A stretch of 64,000 nucleotides of DNA from Carex sylvatica (Eukaryota; Streptophyta; Magnoliopsida; Poales; Cyperaceae). The stretch covers positions 248,001 to 312,000 of the forward strand of contig CAXKVR010000204.1 in assembly GCA_964058845.1 (NCBI GenBank), in the 5' to 3' direction. Under the pieces are notes generated by a model. That model saw only the letters and a program-made list of their open reading frames with translations, made no database searches and had not been told where the DNA came from. How positions within the stretch are numbered: the stretch's first letter is position 1; every line of letters starts with the position of its first letter. Of the stretch, positions 22,573 to 31,889 are shown piece by piece. A program made the position numbers and the translations under genes.

Positions 22573-23509
22573 TTACCCAAAATAACCTTTCTCTTCCACA
22601 ATCTTAGGCCTACCTAAAATGAGCAGAGTTTGGTCACTTGTATCCGTCTCCCCCTGACCCAAAAAATGGGTTTTATCAAAGAAAAATTTATTTTCAAAGA
22701 ATGTTACATCCATGGAGGTGTGGAATTTTTGAGTGAATGGGTTGAAACATTTATATCCCTTTTTAAATGAACAGAAACCCAAAAACACACATTTTTCAGC
22801 ATTAGATTCTAGTTTTGTACGGTGAGTTTTTAAGATATGAACAAATACAGTACACCTAAAGATGCGAGGAGAAAGATTTAAGCTAGATGGTATGTTTATA
22901 TGTGATGATAGAGTTTGCAAAGGAGTTTTGTAATCGTTGACTTTTGTAGGCATTCGATTGATTAGGTACGTGGCAAAAGTAATTGCATTATCCCAAAAAA
23001 TAAGAAGGAACTTTACTTTCAAACAACAATGACCGAGTTACTTCCAATAGGTGTCTATTTTTTCGTTCTGCAATACCATTTTGTTGTGGGGTTCCTACAT
23101 AGGAGGTCTCGTGAATAATACCTTTGTTATTGAAAAAATCTCTAAGATTTTTGTTTACGTACTCAATTCCATTATCACTTCTTACCATTTTAATTTGTTT
23201 TTCAAATTGAGTTTCGATCATACTGTAAAAAGATTGAAAGGTCTTAGTAACTTCATCCTTATTCTTTAGTAAATAAAGCCAAGTCATGCGAGTGCAATCA
23301 TCTATAAAGATAACATACCACCTACACTCAGATTTTGACAAAATTGGAGAGGGACCCCACACATTGGTATGAATAAGATCAAACGGAACAAGACATTTAT
23401 TTGTACTATCAGAATAAGAAATTCTATGACTTTTAGTTTCAACACATGTTTTACATGACAAATTCTTTTCATTTATTCCCAAAAAAAGATGAGGAAAAAC
23501 TTTCCTCAA
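22573..23509 (-). pseudogene. Copia integrase core, degenerate
   Basis: Contains the CKTCVETKSHR zinc-motif remnant, the core with HTNVWGPSP, RSDNGIEY and a QQNGIAERKN block, then a second frame with LINRMPT and KCVFLGF. The first catalytic acidic position, normally Asp before VWGP, is Asn here. The second Asp (SDNG) and the Glu (AERKN) are present. A frame change near 23010 separates the two parts. Confidence 0.8.
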
Positions 23510-23753
23510 ATACCCAAATGACGGGTGTCCTAATCTTTTATGCTATAACATAACTTTATTCTTTCTACCTTCTACCACACTTTCTGTGAGATATGTCTTT
23601 CCAGTCTTCAAATCATCTAAATAATACAGTCCCTCCCGCTTAGTACCATGGCCAATTATCTCTTTCGTGAGGAGATCCTGAAAAACACAATGAGAGAAAA
23701 ACATAAGTGCAACACAATTTAAATCTTGAGTGAGTTGTCCAACAGAAATCAGC

Positions 23754-24221
23754 TTAGTAGAGAGTGATGAGTACTAGTAACATGTTATTCAGAGTCAAAG
23801 TTAATGAGAGTTTGATATCCCCAGCCCCATTTACGGGATAGACACCTCCATTGGCATTTATTATACCATCTTTTTGTGCTTTTCTCTTATTAATGATATC
23901 CCTTTGTTCATGTGTCATATGATCTGTTGCTCCAAAGTCAATAATCCAATCTTCAGAGTTTATGACATTCTCAGATTTATTGTTAAGGACTTTGCCTAAC
24001 TTTGACTCATAAATTTCATTAAAATTCGGGTTATGCATATTACCTTGTACCAAATTACCTATCTTTTCACCTGAACCTGATGCTTCGGTTGAGATGTTCC
24101 CAGTATGTGCAGCTGGTGCTGCTAGGCTGCTAGCTACGAGTTTTGGTCCCTCAGAATCTCTGCTTCCATTTGGTTCGGCCACATGACCCATCTCAACCTT
24201 GTTTTCTCTAGTTGCTGCCAT
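23754..24221 (-). pseudogene. Copia protease and pre-protease region
   Basis: WIIDFGATDHMTHE corresponds to the Copia aspartic protease active site, which normally reads D-S-G-A; Ser is replaced by Phe. It lies in a different frame from both gag and integrase. Confidence 0.75.
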
Positions 24222-24240
24222 ACTTGCACGCCCTCTATTG

Positions 24241-25260
24241 GCATCATTTTGTTGCTTCTTTTTTGTATTTTTTCCACCATTCGGGATACCTAACTATTTC
24301 AAAACATTGCTCTCGAGTATGCCTCATGTCACCACAATGACTGCACTTAAGTTTTGATTTATCCTTAAAATTCAAAAACTTATCATTGTTGAAATTTACC
24401 TCGCGAGGTCTGTACCCTCGTGTAGCCATGGCAATCGAGTTCACTACCGTCTCTTGTCCATTTTTCATCATTATGTCTTGTCGGTTTGATTCACGCCTAA
24501 CATGTGCATAAGCTTGCTCGAGGGATGGAAAAAGACTCATTTGCAGTACTTGTGCCCGAATGTTATCGAGCCGGTCATCTAGGCCATCAAGAAAAGTGTA
24601 CACCCTGGTCTTTTGAATAAAATTATTAAACATTTCAATGTCACAGGCACATACCATAGGATTTGGGCTGCGGAAGTCTATTTCCTACCGCAGACCCTGC
24701 AATTCATCATAGAATTCTTCTACAGTTTTACCATCTTGTTTGAGATGTGAAACTCGCCGATTTAGAACAAACACTTGTGCTTCATCACTGCCATCATAGA
24801 AGGTGGTTGCTAGTGCTTGCCATACATCTCTTGCAGTAGGATGTCGGATGTACTTGCTTCTTAGTCGTGGTTCGAGCGAGTTTATAAGCCACCCTTTGAC
24901 AACTACATCATCCACTTTCTATTTTTGGAACCCCATATGTGTCTTATCCGGAGGTGGAGGAACCCACGTAAGGTGCTTCATTCGCTCTCTCCTCTTCACA
25001 TACATCTCAACTGCTTGACACCAGAAGGTATAATTAGTACCGTTCATTTTCACATCTATTGGGTTGGGATGAATGGACCCATTGATTATGACAACAGACT
25101 GTGTCGTCGGTTGAGGGTTGGCAAGGGTAGTGTTTTGCATAGCCACCATCTGAGTTTGTTGAAGAGTTATTGCTTGAGTAAGTTATGTGAGTTTTTCTAG
25201 GAGATCCATAGGATTTATGGGCGCACTTGATTGAGATCCATCAGGAGGTGCATTCGACAT
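24241..25260 (-). pseudogene. Copia gag with zinc knuckle, interrupted by stops
   Basis: One frame from an ATG at about 25260 reads through NGTNYTFWCQAVEMYV, ARDVWQALATTF, VSHLKQDGKTVEEFYDELQGL and a CCHC knuckle (CSHCGDMRHTREQC). Three in-frame stops (about 25186, 24916 and 24658) break it. The domain order matches UBN2/Retrotran_gag-type Copia gag. Confidence 0.85.
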
Positions 25261-25365
25261 TTTTTAATTGAGGATGGATAGCTCCTTAGAGCGATATAGC
25301 ACAAGAAATTGGAGTTAAAGACAAGAATGGCAATAATTTCTCTAGCTATACCACCAGGCAACTAT

Positions 25366-25377
25366 GCTCTGATACCA
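25366..25377 (-). promoter_or_regulatory. Copia primer-binding site (tRNA-iMet type)
   Basis: The minus strand reads TGGTATCAGAGC, the standard plant Copia site complementary to the 3' end of initiator tRNA-Met, immediately after the LTR end. Confidence 0.9.
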
Positions 25378-25774
25378 TGTCAAAATTAGAATTGTAAAAC
25401 AAGAACACAAACACAAGCACTCCCTTGAATCTCCATTCCCACCCTTTGTTATTATTTCATGACAAAAAATAGAGTTACCAAGTAAGATTATTTTTTCTTC
25501 TCTTTTTTCCTATATTTTTAACATACACGGCAGCCCTCTTTTAAATTAAACTACAACATATTTACATATGGTAATAACTAAAGAAATCAATCACAATCAT
25601 CTACATCTAGAAGCTTTGCTCTTTTATTTGGAAAGATAATCATTGCCTTTCATTCATCTCAAAGCTGCCAGGTGTGATTGAGGCAATTCCATCATATATG
25701 GCTGGATTGATATTCTTATTTCCTTCTTTTGTAGATCCTAAATATTACAATGTGTCATAGTGCCAATTCTGACA
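25378..25774 (-). repeat. Copia 5' LTR (397 bp)
   Basis: The plus strand runs TGTCAAAATTAGAATT to CCAATTCTGACA, giving TGTCA/TGACA terminal inverted repeats. One end abuts the primer-binding site. No second LTR is present in the window. Confidence 0.8.
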
Positions 25775-25879
25775 CTTGTCAGCCACAAATCTCTCAGAGC
25801 CAAGAGATCTAATGACTGAGAGCCAATATTGCATACTCTCACTATTCTGCGTATAAAGGCTTCTCCTTACTCTCTCTGG

Positions 25880-27100
25880 TCACATCTCAAAGTCCTTGTA
25901 GAATGTATCGGGTGGGGTCATTTTATCTCTATTCTGCAGATCTTCAATCAGGTAAGCTGACGTCAGCATCAGACTGGCACAACAACTCTTGCTTCTAGTT
26001 AAGATCCATGTTGGTGGTGTAAACAAAGGAGTCACATCTGCACTCAGCTTGGCAAACCTGGCCATAGCCTTGTCAGTCGCGTTATTTTTCTCTTGGTCAA
26101 TATTTTCTGGCAAATCCTGGTCTATGGAGACTTTGACCTTTGATTCAGGTTCGCTAAAACTGTCTACTTTCTTGACAGTGCTCTTGTCAGTTTCTTCGTC
26201 CGCCTCATATGGCGACTCCCGATTCACATAAGCTTAATCGACTCTCTTGGAAAAACTCAAGCTTTTTAGGTCTACCTCATGCTGCAAGTCTGTGCATGAG
26301 TCAGAATGCACCACACGCAGATCTGGTTCAGCAAATCATCATTTACTCTCTTTGAAAAGCCCAAGGTCTTATGATCCAAACCATCATACAAGACCGAGTC
26401 AATGGAGGATTTAAGTTGTGGCTCCGGTTTAGCAAATATGTCAACCATTTTAGTCATACTCATATTCTTGAGTTCTTGGTCTACCTTGACTGGTAACTCC
26501 GAGTCGTCAGAGCTCGAGACCTCATGACTCTCCAGCTTGTCAGTATCAGCAAGCGACAACAAATTATCAGTATCAGGTAATAAGATGTTTAAATTTTCAC
26601 TTTGGGTTTCTCTTACTAAATTGTTGATCTCAAGACATTGCACCTCCTTACAATGTTTTTCATACAAGTCTGATAAAGGTGCAAAGCCTCGTTTAGGGGA
26701 TTTATGGAAACCTAAATTATACGAGCCTGGGCTGTTAGGTTGGCGGCTGTGGCGGCCTTCAATGTCGATGTCTGCCATGATTGGATTTTCAGAGAGTGTG
26801 AAGCCATGCTTGCGGTCCTGGATTGGTGTAAACGTGTCAAAATTGGAGAAGACCTCTGACGAGGGCCTGTGTGCATGGGTCCCAGATATGCGGCTCAAAT
26901 CATCATAACAAAAGGTGGGAAATAAGATAATTTTAGCCCTTTTTCTTAAAAAAGACAAGTTTGGGCTCTTCGTCTGATGATAAATGAAAAACAAAGAGAA
27001 ACTGTGAAAAAAGAATAACAAAGCGTACCCATTCTCTTAAAGAGGGCTTGTCTCTAGCACTTCGGAGCAAGTCATCAAGTCGAGATTGAGTAAAAAATAA
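25880..27100 (-). pseudogene. Probable kinesin-7 (NACK/KIN-7, DUF3490 type) tail fragment
   Basis: Minus-strand blocks in order: DDLLRSARDKPSLREW (about 27090-27040), a longer stretch 26920-26300 with SDLYEKHCKEVQCLEIN, then 26230-25880 with LTRSKSCCASLM and PPDTFYKDFE. The CKEVxCxE signature and the TRSxSCRASLM...TPP...F.KDF signature are what I remember of the region before the C-terminal domain of plant kinesin-7 proteins. Between the last two blocks an in-frame stop follows FSKRVD. A related FSKRV unit sits further upstream, so part of the exon looks duplicated. The motor domain is absent and the Copia LTR begins 106 bases downstream. The family call is tentative; the fragmentary state is clear. 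Confidence 0.5.
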
Positions 27101-27204
27101 ATTTATTGGATAAAAAATAAATCGATAAAGCTCTTTTTTCATTTACAAACATTATATTTCCTTATCTAAGAACATTGCTATATATTTAATCTGCCGGAAA
27201 AGCC

Positions 27205-29870
27205 ACTTTACATTCTTTAGTGAATTTAGCGGTGGCACAAAGTCAGCTTAAAGAGCAGTCGGGTTGTATACTAGCACGGGCGATTTGAAAAACCACTTGG
27301 GTACCTCCTATGATAGACCAATGAGAGGTGGGAAGAGGATTTGTCTCTCTTTCGTTGCAAACCCTAATCACTTGGAGGCAGTCGACTCGATTGTGGTTGG
27401 CAAGACTCGTGCCAAGCAGTTCTATTCCAATGACATAGATAGAGCCAAGAACATGGGTATCTTGATTCATGGTGATGGTAGCTTGGCGGGCCAAGGTGTG
27501 GTCTATGAAACCCTCTATCTAAGTGCTCTGTTAAACTATACCACTGGTGGTACTATTCACATAGCTGTTAACAACCAGGTTGCATTCACGACTGACCCAA
27601 TATCAGGTAGGTCGTTCCAGTATTGTACTGATGTGGCCGAGACATTGAGTGTTTCGATTTTCCATGTGAATGGAGATGACATGGAGGCAGTGGTGCGTTT
27701 CTGAGCTGGCAGTAGAGTGGCGCCAGATCTTCCATTTTGACGTGGTGGTTGATCGCACTGGAATATATGCTACAAAGTTTCAGTATAGCAAGCTATACTT
27801 TTTAAACCTTTGTTATACTCTGTCAATTTAGATATCAAGTGTACTATCCTGTCGTTGAGTATGCTCAGGTTTCGATCCACAGGGACGGAAGAAAAACACT
27901 AGACTTATCCTAAAATCACTTAAGATTCTAGAAGTGAGAGAGATTGGTTTGGTTTTAGTTCTAACAATTCTACTGATTTATGACAAGTTTAAAAAAAACA
28001 ATAAAAGATAATTAAAGTTGTTTTCAATTTATAAAAAGGCGTTTCCAGGGTTCAGATTTCATTTCTGTTCAGCCTCGAGGCATACGGCCCGTACAGATTC
28101 CCGTACGGTCCGTATGGGACCTCGAGTTGATGTTGCAGCTACTGTTTCCTGTGTTGATACTGTGTTTAGGGTTTCTTTTCGACCAGATCTAGATACCTAA
28201 CCTCAACTTTCGTATTTTGGCCTAATACCCGATTACCGGACTCAAGTACTTCCCTCTTAGATGCGTTAAACCTCAACTTTCGTATTTTGGCCTAATTTAT
28301 CTAAGTTACTTGTTAGTTTACTAAACGTATCCAAGGACTTTCGCCTCAAGGAAAGTTTCGCCTTTCGGGTACTCCTTGGTTTCACCCTACTTCATATACT
28401 TTATTCGGTTGGAATAAATGTCATAGACTTAGCTCCTAACACTTAGATGTGCGCATTTATCTAACGGGATGATTAATCAATTTAAGCAAGCACAAACAAA
28501 GCAATAGAAATACTACGCAACAAAGTAAAAGCAAGCATTCAACACAAGATCCAAGTAGCATACAAACAAAACTAAACTAGAAACTACATCTTACCCCTAG
28601 AAACAAAGTAAATTAGCTACTCATGTTCATGAGATAACACAAATAACAAGAAATAAAAGAGTTCATGATAAAACAGTGGAAAATCTGAAGATCCGTTCAA
28701 AACTTGCGTTCTTCCCTTCCCTTCTTCTTTTCCTCCTGTCCAAGCAACCTAGAATGAATGAATGATGGAAAGTTATTGATTGATTCCCCCTTTTTCTGCT
28801 GTGGAATATCTCCTTTAATGCCCCAGATCACGCCTCCAGGGGTTTCCTTTTCGGCTCCTCAAATCGTGCTCAATTCAGATTCCAGCTGAATTTTCCGAAT
28901 CAGCGTTGTACGGCCCGTACGGGATCCTGTACGGACCGTATGCCTGGCTTTGACTTGGAGACTTTGTGCCTCTGTTGTGGATCCTTCTGTGTGGTTGGGC
29001 GGATCTTGTACGGTCTGTACAGAATATCATACGGGCCGTATGAAAAGTAGTCAGATACAGTTTTTCACCATTTTTCCTGCAAAATACCAAACGAAGCATA
29101 GCAGTACCATATTTCATCGAGATACAAGTAAAAAGTCCACATTTATAGGCTTTAAAGCACATGTTTCATTGTAAATTAGGGTCATAATTTATATATAATA
29201 TGGAGATATCAGTGGTTGATCTAGTTTGTTACCGTTGATTTGGCCACAATGAGATTGATGAGCCCTCATTCACCCAGCCAAAGATGTACAAGGTAATTTT
29301 CAATTAAGGTTTCATATTTCATCATTTGCATTTTTTAAATAGCACTTTGTTCCCGAATATCAAAGGTCCATTACAACTTCCTATATAAGCTGTCAGCTGC
29401 AAAAATTGTACTGATAATTTGTCTACTTTAGGCTAGGTATGTCTTGAGTAGATCCAAAGATAATATAGTTACAAAATATCGTGCTTTGTGTGCTTGTTTT
29501 AATCCCAAGCATTAAGCTTGTTTTACTTATGTTTCTGTTAGCTTTTGACATTTGTTTCTAACATCTTCATTGTCCTTGTGCATTTAAATAATTCCTTTCC
29601 TAAAATAGTATTTTTTTTTTTGTCTTTTTCTTTTCTTTTTTATGTATGAATTATGTTGTACTCTTATTTTAATTTTTTTGTATTAATATAGATTATTAAA
29701 AAGCACCCAAGTGCACTGGATATATATGAGAAGAAGCTTCTGGAATCAGGTGACATCTCAAAGGAACAAATACAGAAAATCCATGAGAATGTCAATTCGA
29801 TCTTGAATGAGGAGTTTGAAAACAGCAAAAAAGTATATCCCAAAGAGAAGGGACTGGTTGTCAACTGTTG
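27205..29870 (+). pseudogene. 2-oxoglutarate dehydrogenase E1 pseudogene (middle exons), interrupted by an insertion
   Basis: From about 27205 the frame gives SEFSGGTK, HLGTSYDRPMRGGKR, ANPNHLEAVD, IHGDGSLAGQGVVYETL, GTIHIAVNNQVAFTTDP and FHVNGDDMEAVV, all E1 motifs of the thiamine-diphosphate-binding half. Lesions: TAA before RAVGLYTS, a frameshift after EAVV (27700) and TGA in the CYR/FGHNEIDEP block. A 1457-bp element is inserted at 27755-29211; the reading resumes DLVCYR at 29222. After a donor at 29292|29293 and an acceptor at 29691|29692, the next exon reads HPSALDIYEKKLLESGDISKE and then shifts frame near 29835. Introns are retained, so this is a duplicated genomic copy and not a processed one. 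The start and the C-terminal half are missing. Confidence 0.9.
27755..29211. mobile_element. 1457-bp non-coding insertion with 10-bp target duplication (hairpin family, copy A)
   Basis: GTGGTTGATC flanks it at 27745-27754 and 29212-29221, and removing one copy restores the E1 coding sequence exactly. The element runs from GCACTGGAATATATGC to GGAGATATCA, has no obvious terminal inverted repeat and no long ORF. It contains TCGATCCACAGGGACGG near its left end and three pairs of complementary GTACGG.CCGTAC-type arms (28081-28116, 28908-28942, about 29008-29042). A TAACCTCAACTTTCGTATTTTGG unit occurs twice (28198 and 28267). Sequence blocks and order match 52440-53983. Class unknown; a 10-bp duplication would suit a non-TIR MULE. 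Confidence 0.75.
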
Positions 29871-29879
29871 ATTAATGAT

Positions 29880-31855
29880 CTCAAAAATAATTCATCATAG
29901 ATCAAAGGTTTATATGCAAAATGTACAAAATTATTTAGGTAGCTCACTGTAGCAAAAAGAGAGATCAGTCTCCAATGGTCATATTGACTTTGTAATATAT
30001 ATAGCGACTGTGTAACATAAAACTAGATACAACTTTTCAAAATACAAAAAATTCATATTTCTCCTCAGCTTTACATCTCTCAAAAAATAACATGGTATCA
30101 GAGCGACAAGTTCTGTTATCGCAAAAAAATAACATTATACGATACCAGTGAACTGGTATTCACAACAAAATCCATAACCGAAATCAGCAAAAAGTAAGAT
30201 GGCTCAAGAGGGGCAACACGAGGCTACCAATTCCTCCAAGATCACCAATACTTTGCTCAATGGCAAGAACTATCTTACATGGGCAAAAGCTGTATCGAGA
30301 GTGCTCAGCAGTCGAGAGATGCAAGAATACATCACAGGAGAAAACAAAGAGCCAGAACCAGCAAACCCAAATTTGCTGACCAAACCAGAAAAAAAGGCAG
30401 CAAAGAAATGGAGAACTCAAAATGACAAAATCATAACTTGGCTCACAAACTCCATGAAGTCATCAATTTCATAACTCTTTCTCCTCTCTGACACGGCTTT
30501 TGAGCTATGGCAAGCCGTGAAAGACATGTACGGGCAAGAGAACAATTACTCTCGTATATACTAACTCAAATTAGAAATTCAGTAAGAAAAGTAAGGCACG
30601 AGAAAACATATAGAGTACCTTGGTGCTCTTCAAAAGAAAAAAAAAGATGAACTCCGATCATACCGGCCGCCAACCATCGACTTAGCAATAATAAAAAAAA
30701 TGGCATGAAGAGGATGACATATTTGAGTACCTTACTAGTTTAAATCCCACATATGAGGCCGTAAGGGCTCAGATTATGAACACCATCCCCTTCCCTCTTA
30801 CTCCCAAATCAAGAACATGATTCAACAATAAGAGAGCCGAAGAGAGGCCATGGGTGGTCCACAACTCACTATCAAAGAGGGACACGAGACCCACGGCTTT
30901 ACAGCAGCGAAAAAATTCAATTTTCCTAAATTCGGCCCAAACCATAGATCTCAAATTCACTCAAATCACGATAAAATCAAGAGATGCACGGGGTGTAAAA
31001 AGGAGGGTCACACCCATGAGAACTGCTGGTTCCTTCACCCCCATTTGAAACCAAAGCACTGGAAAAACCAGAGCTTCGCTGGAGGAGGAAGAGGGGATCG
31101 GAATGCAGGAAAAGAAAAGAAAAGAACGAAGGGGCTGCTGTTGCTACGCGCGGGTGCTATGCAGAACCAAAATTGATCACTACAGAACTGGGTCCGACTA
31201 ATGGGACTAACGGGTTCGCAGCACATAGTGGGTCTGGAGCCAGTTTTTTCACTGACGGGTCAGAATCTGGCCAAAACGGGTCAAATGATGCAGCAGATCA
31301 ACTACATTCGTTATTTCAGTAGATGTCTGTGCTTCTGACTCAAAAAAAATCAATCTAAATTCTTTGGTATCTCTTCATACTCAAAAAATTTAAATTTGTT
31401 AGATAAAATAATTATTGATCGTGGTGCTACATACCATATATTTGGCAATCAAGCAATTATAAAAAATTTAGACATTACCAAAATTGACCAATTTGTCTTG
31501 GTAATGAACGGTCTGAAGGCTAATAAAATAAATGGCATAGGTGAAACTATATTTTGTAACAAAAAAATATATAATGTGCTATACTTAGATACGTTTCCTA
31601 TAAACTTACTTTTAGTTCAAAAATTAACACAATAATTAAATTGTGATGTGATTTTTTTCTCGTAAAAATGTTGTATTTCAAGACTAGAAAACCGGGACGA
31701 AGATTGATGAAGGGTTTCTTGAAAATGGATACTACTTTTTGAACTAAAAAAATATTTTTTTGCTTCTGCTAATCCATTGATATTGAACTTTGGCATAGAA
31801 GATTTGGACATTGTCAATAATAGAAGATTACAACACTAATTGTTGTTACAATAAT
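29880..31855 (+). mobile_element. Second Copia element, truncated (LTR part, gag, protease)
   Basis: An LTR-like segment with TAATATATATAG ends at 30092 (AACA) and is followed at 30093-30104 by the TGGTATCAGAGC primer-binding site. Gag begins MAQEGQHEATNSS at 30199 (LLNGKNYLTWAKAV) and breaks at 30474. A CCHC knuckle, CTGCKKEGHTHENC, lies at about 30980-31030. The protease IIDRGATYHIF at about 31405-31440 has Arg in place of the Ser of D-S-G. Homology fades after about 31830, in the GAG pre-integrase region. No integrase, RT or 3' LTR. The LTR left end is not certain. Confidence 0.8.
30199..30474 (+). pseudogene. Copia gag N-terminal frame
   Basis: 91 codons from MAQEGQHEAT, with NGKNYLTWAKAVSRVL and KKWRTQNDKIITWL, the UBN2-type gag signature of Copia elements. 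The stop at 30472-30474 falls inside the domain; downstream gag sequence continues in other frames, so the ORF is broken. Confidence 0.8.
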
Positions 31856-31889
31856 ATAAAAAAAATAAAAGATTCATAATTGATTGATG

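Larger units (their letters stand above)
22571..25774 (-). mobile_element. Copia LTR retrotransposon, 3'-truncated
   Basis: On the minus strand the order is 5' LTR (25774-25378), primer-binding site, gag, protease, integrase. The element ends around 22571 in the integrase C-terminal region. Reverse transcriptase, RNase H and the 3' LTR are missing. The order gag-PR-IN is that of Copia (Ty1) elements. All frames carry stops or shifts, so it is dead. Confidence 0.9.

Noticed and set aside
19801..29870. Helitron capture as a firm call
   Set aside because: Fragment content fits, but no TC start, terminal hairpin with CTRR, or Rep/helicase coding was found.
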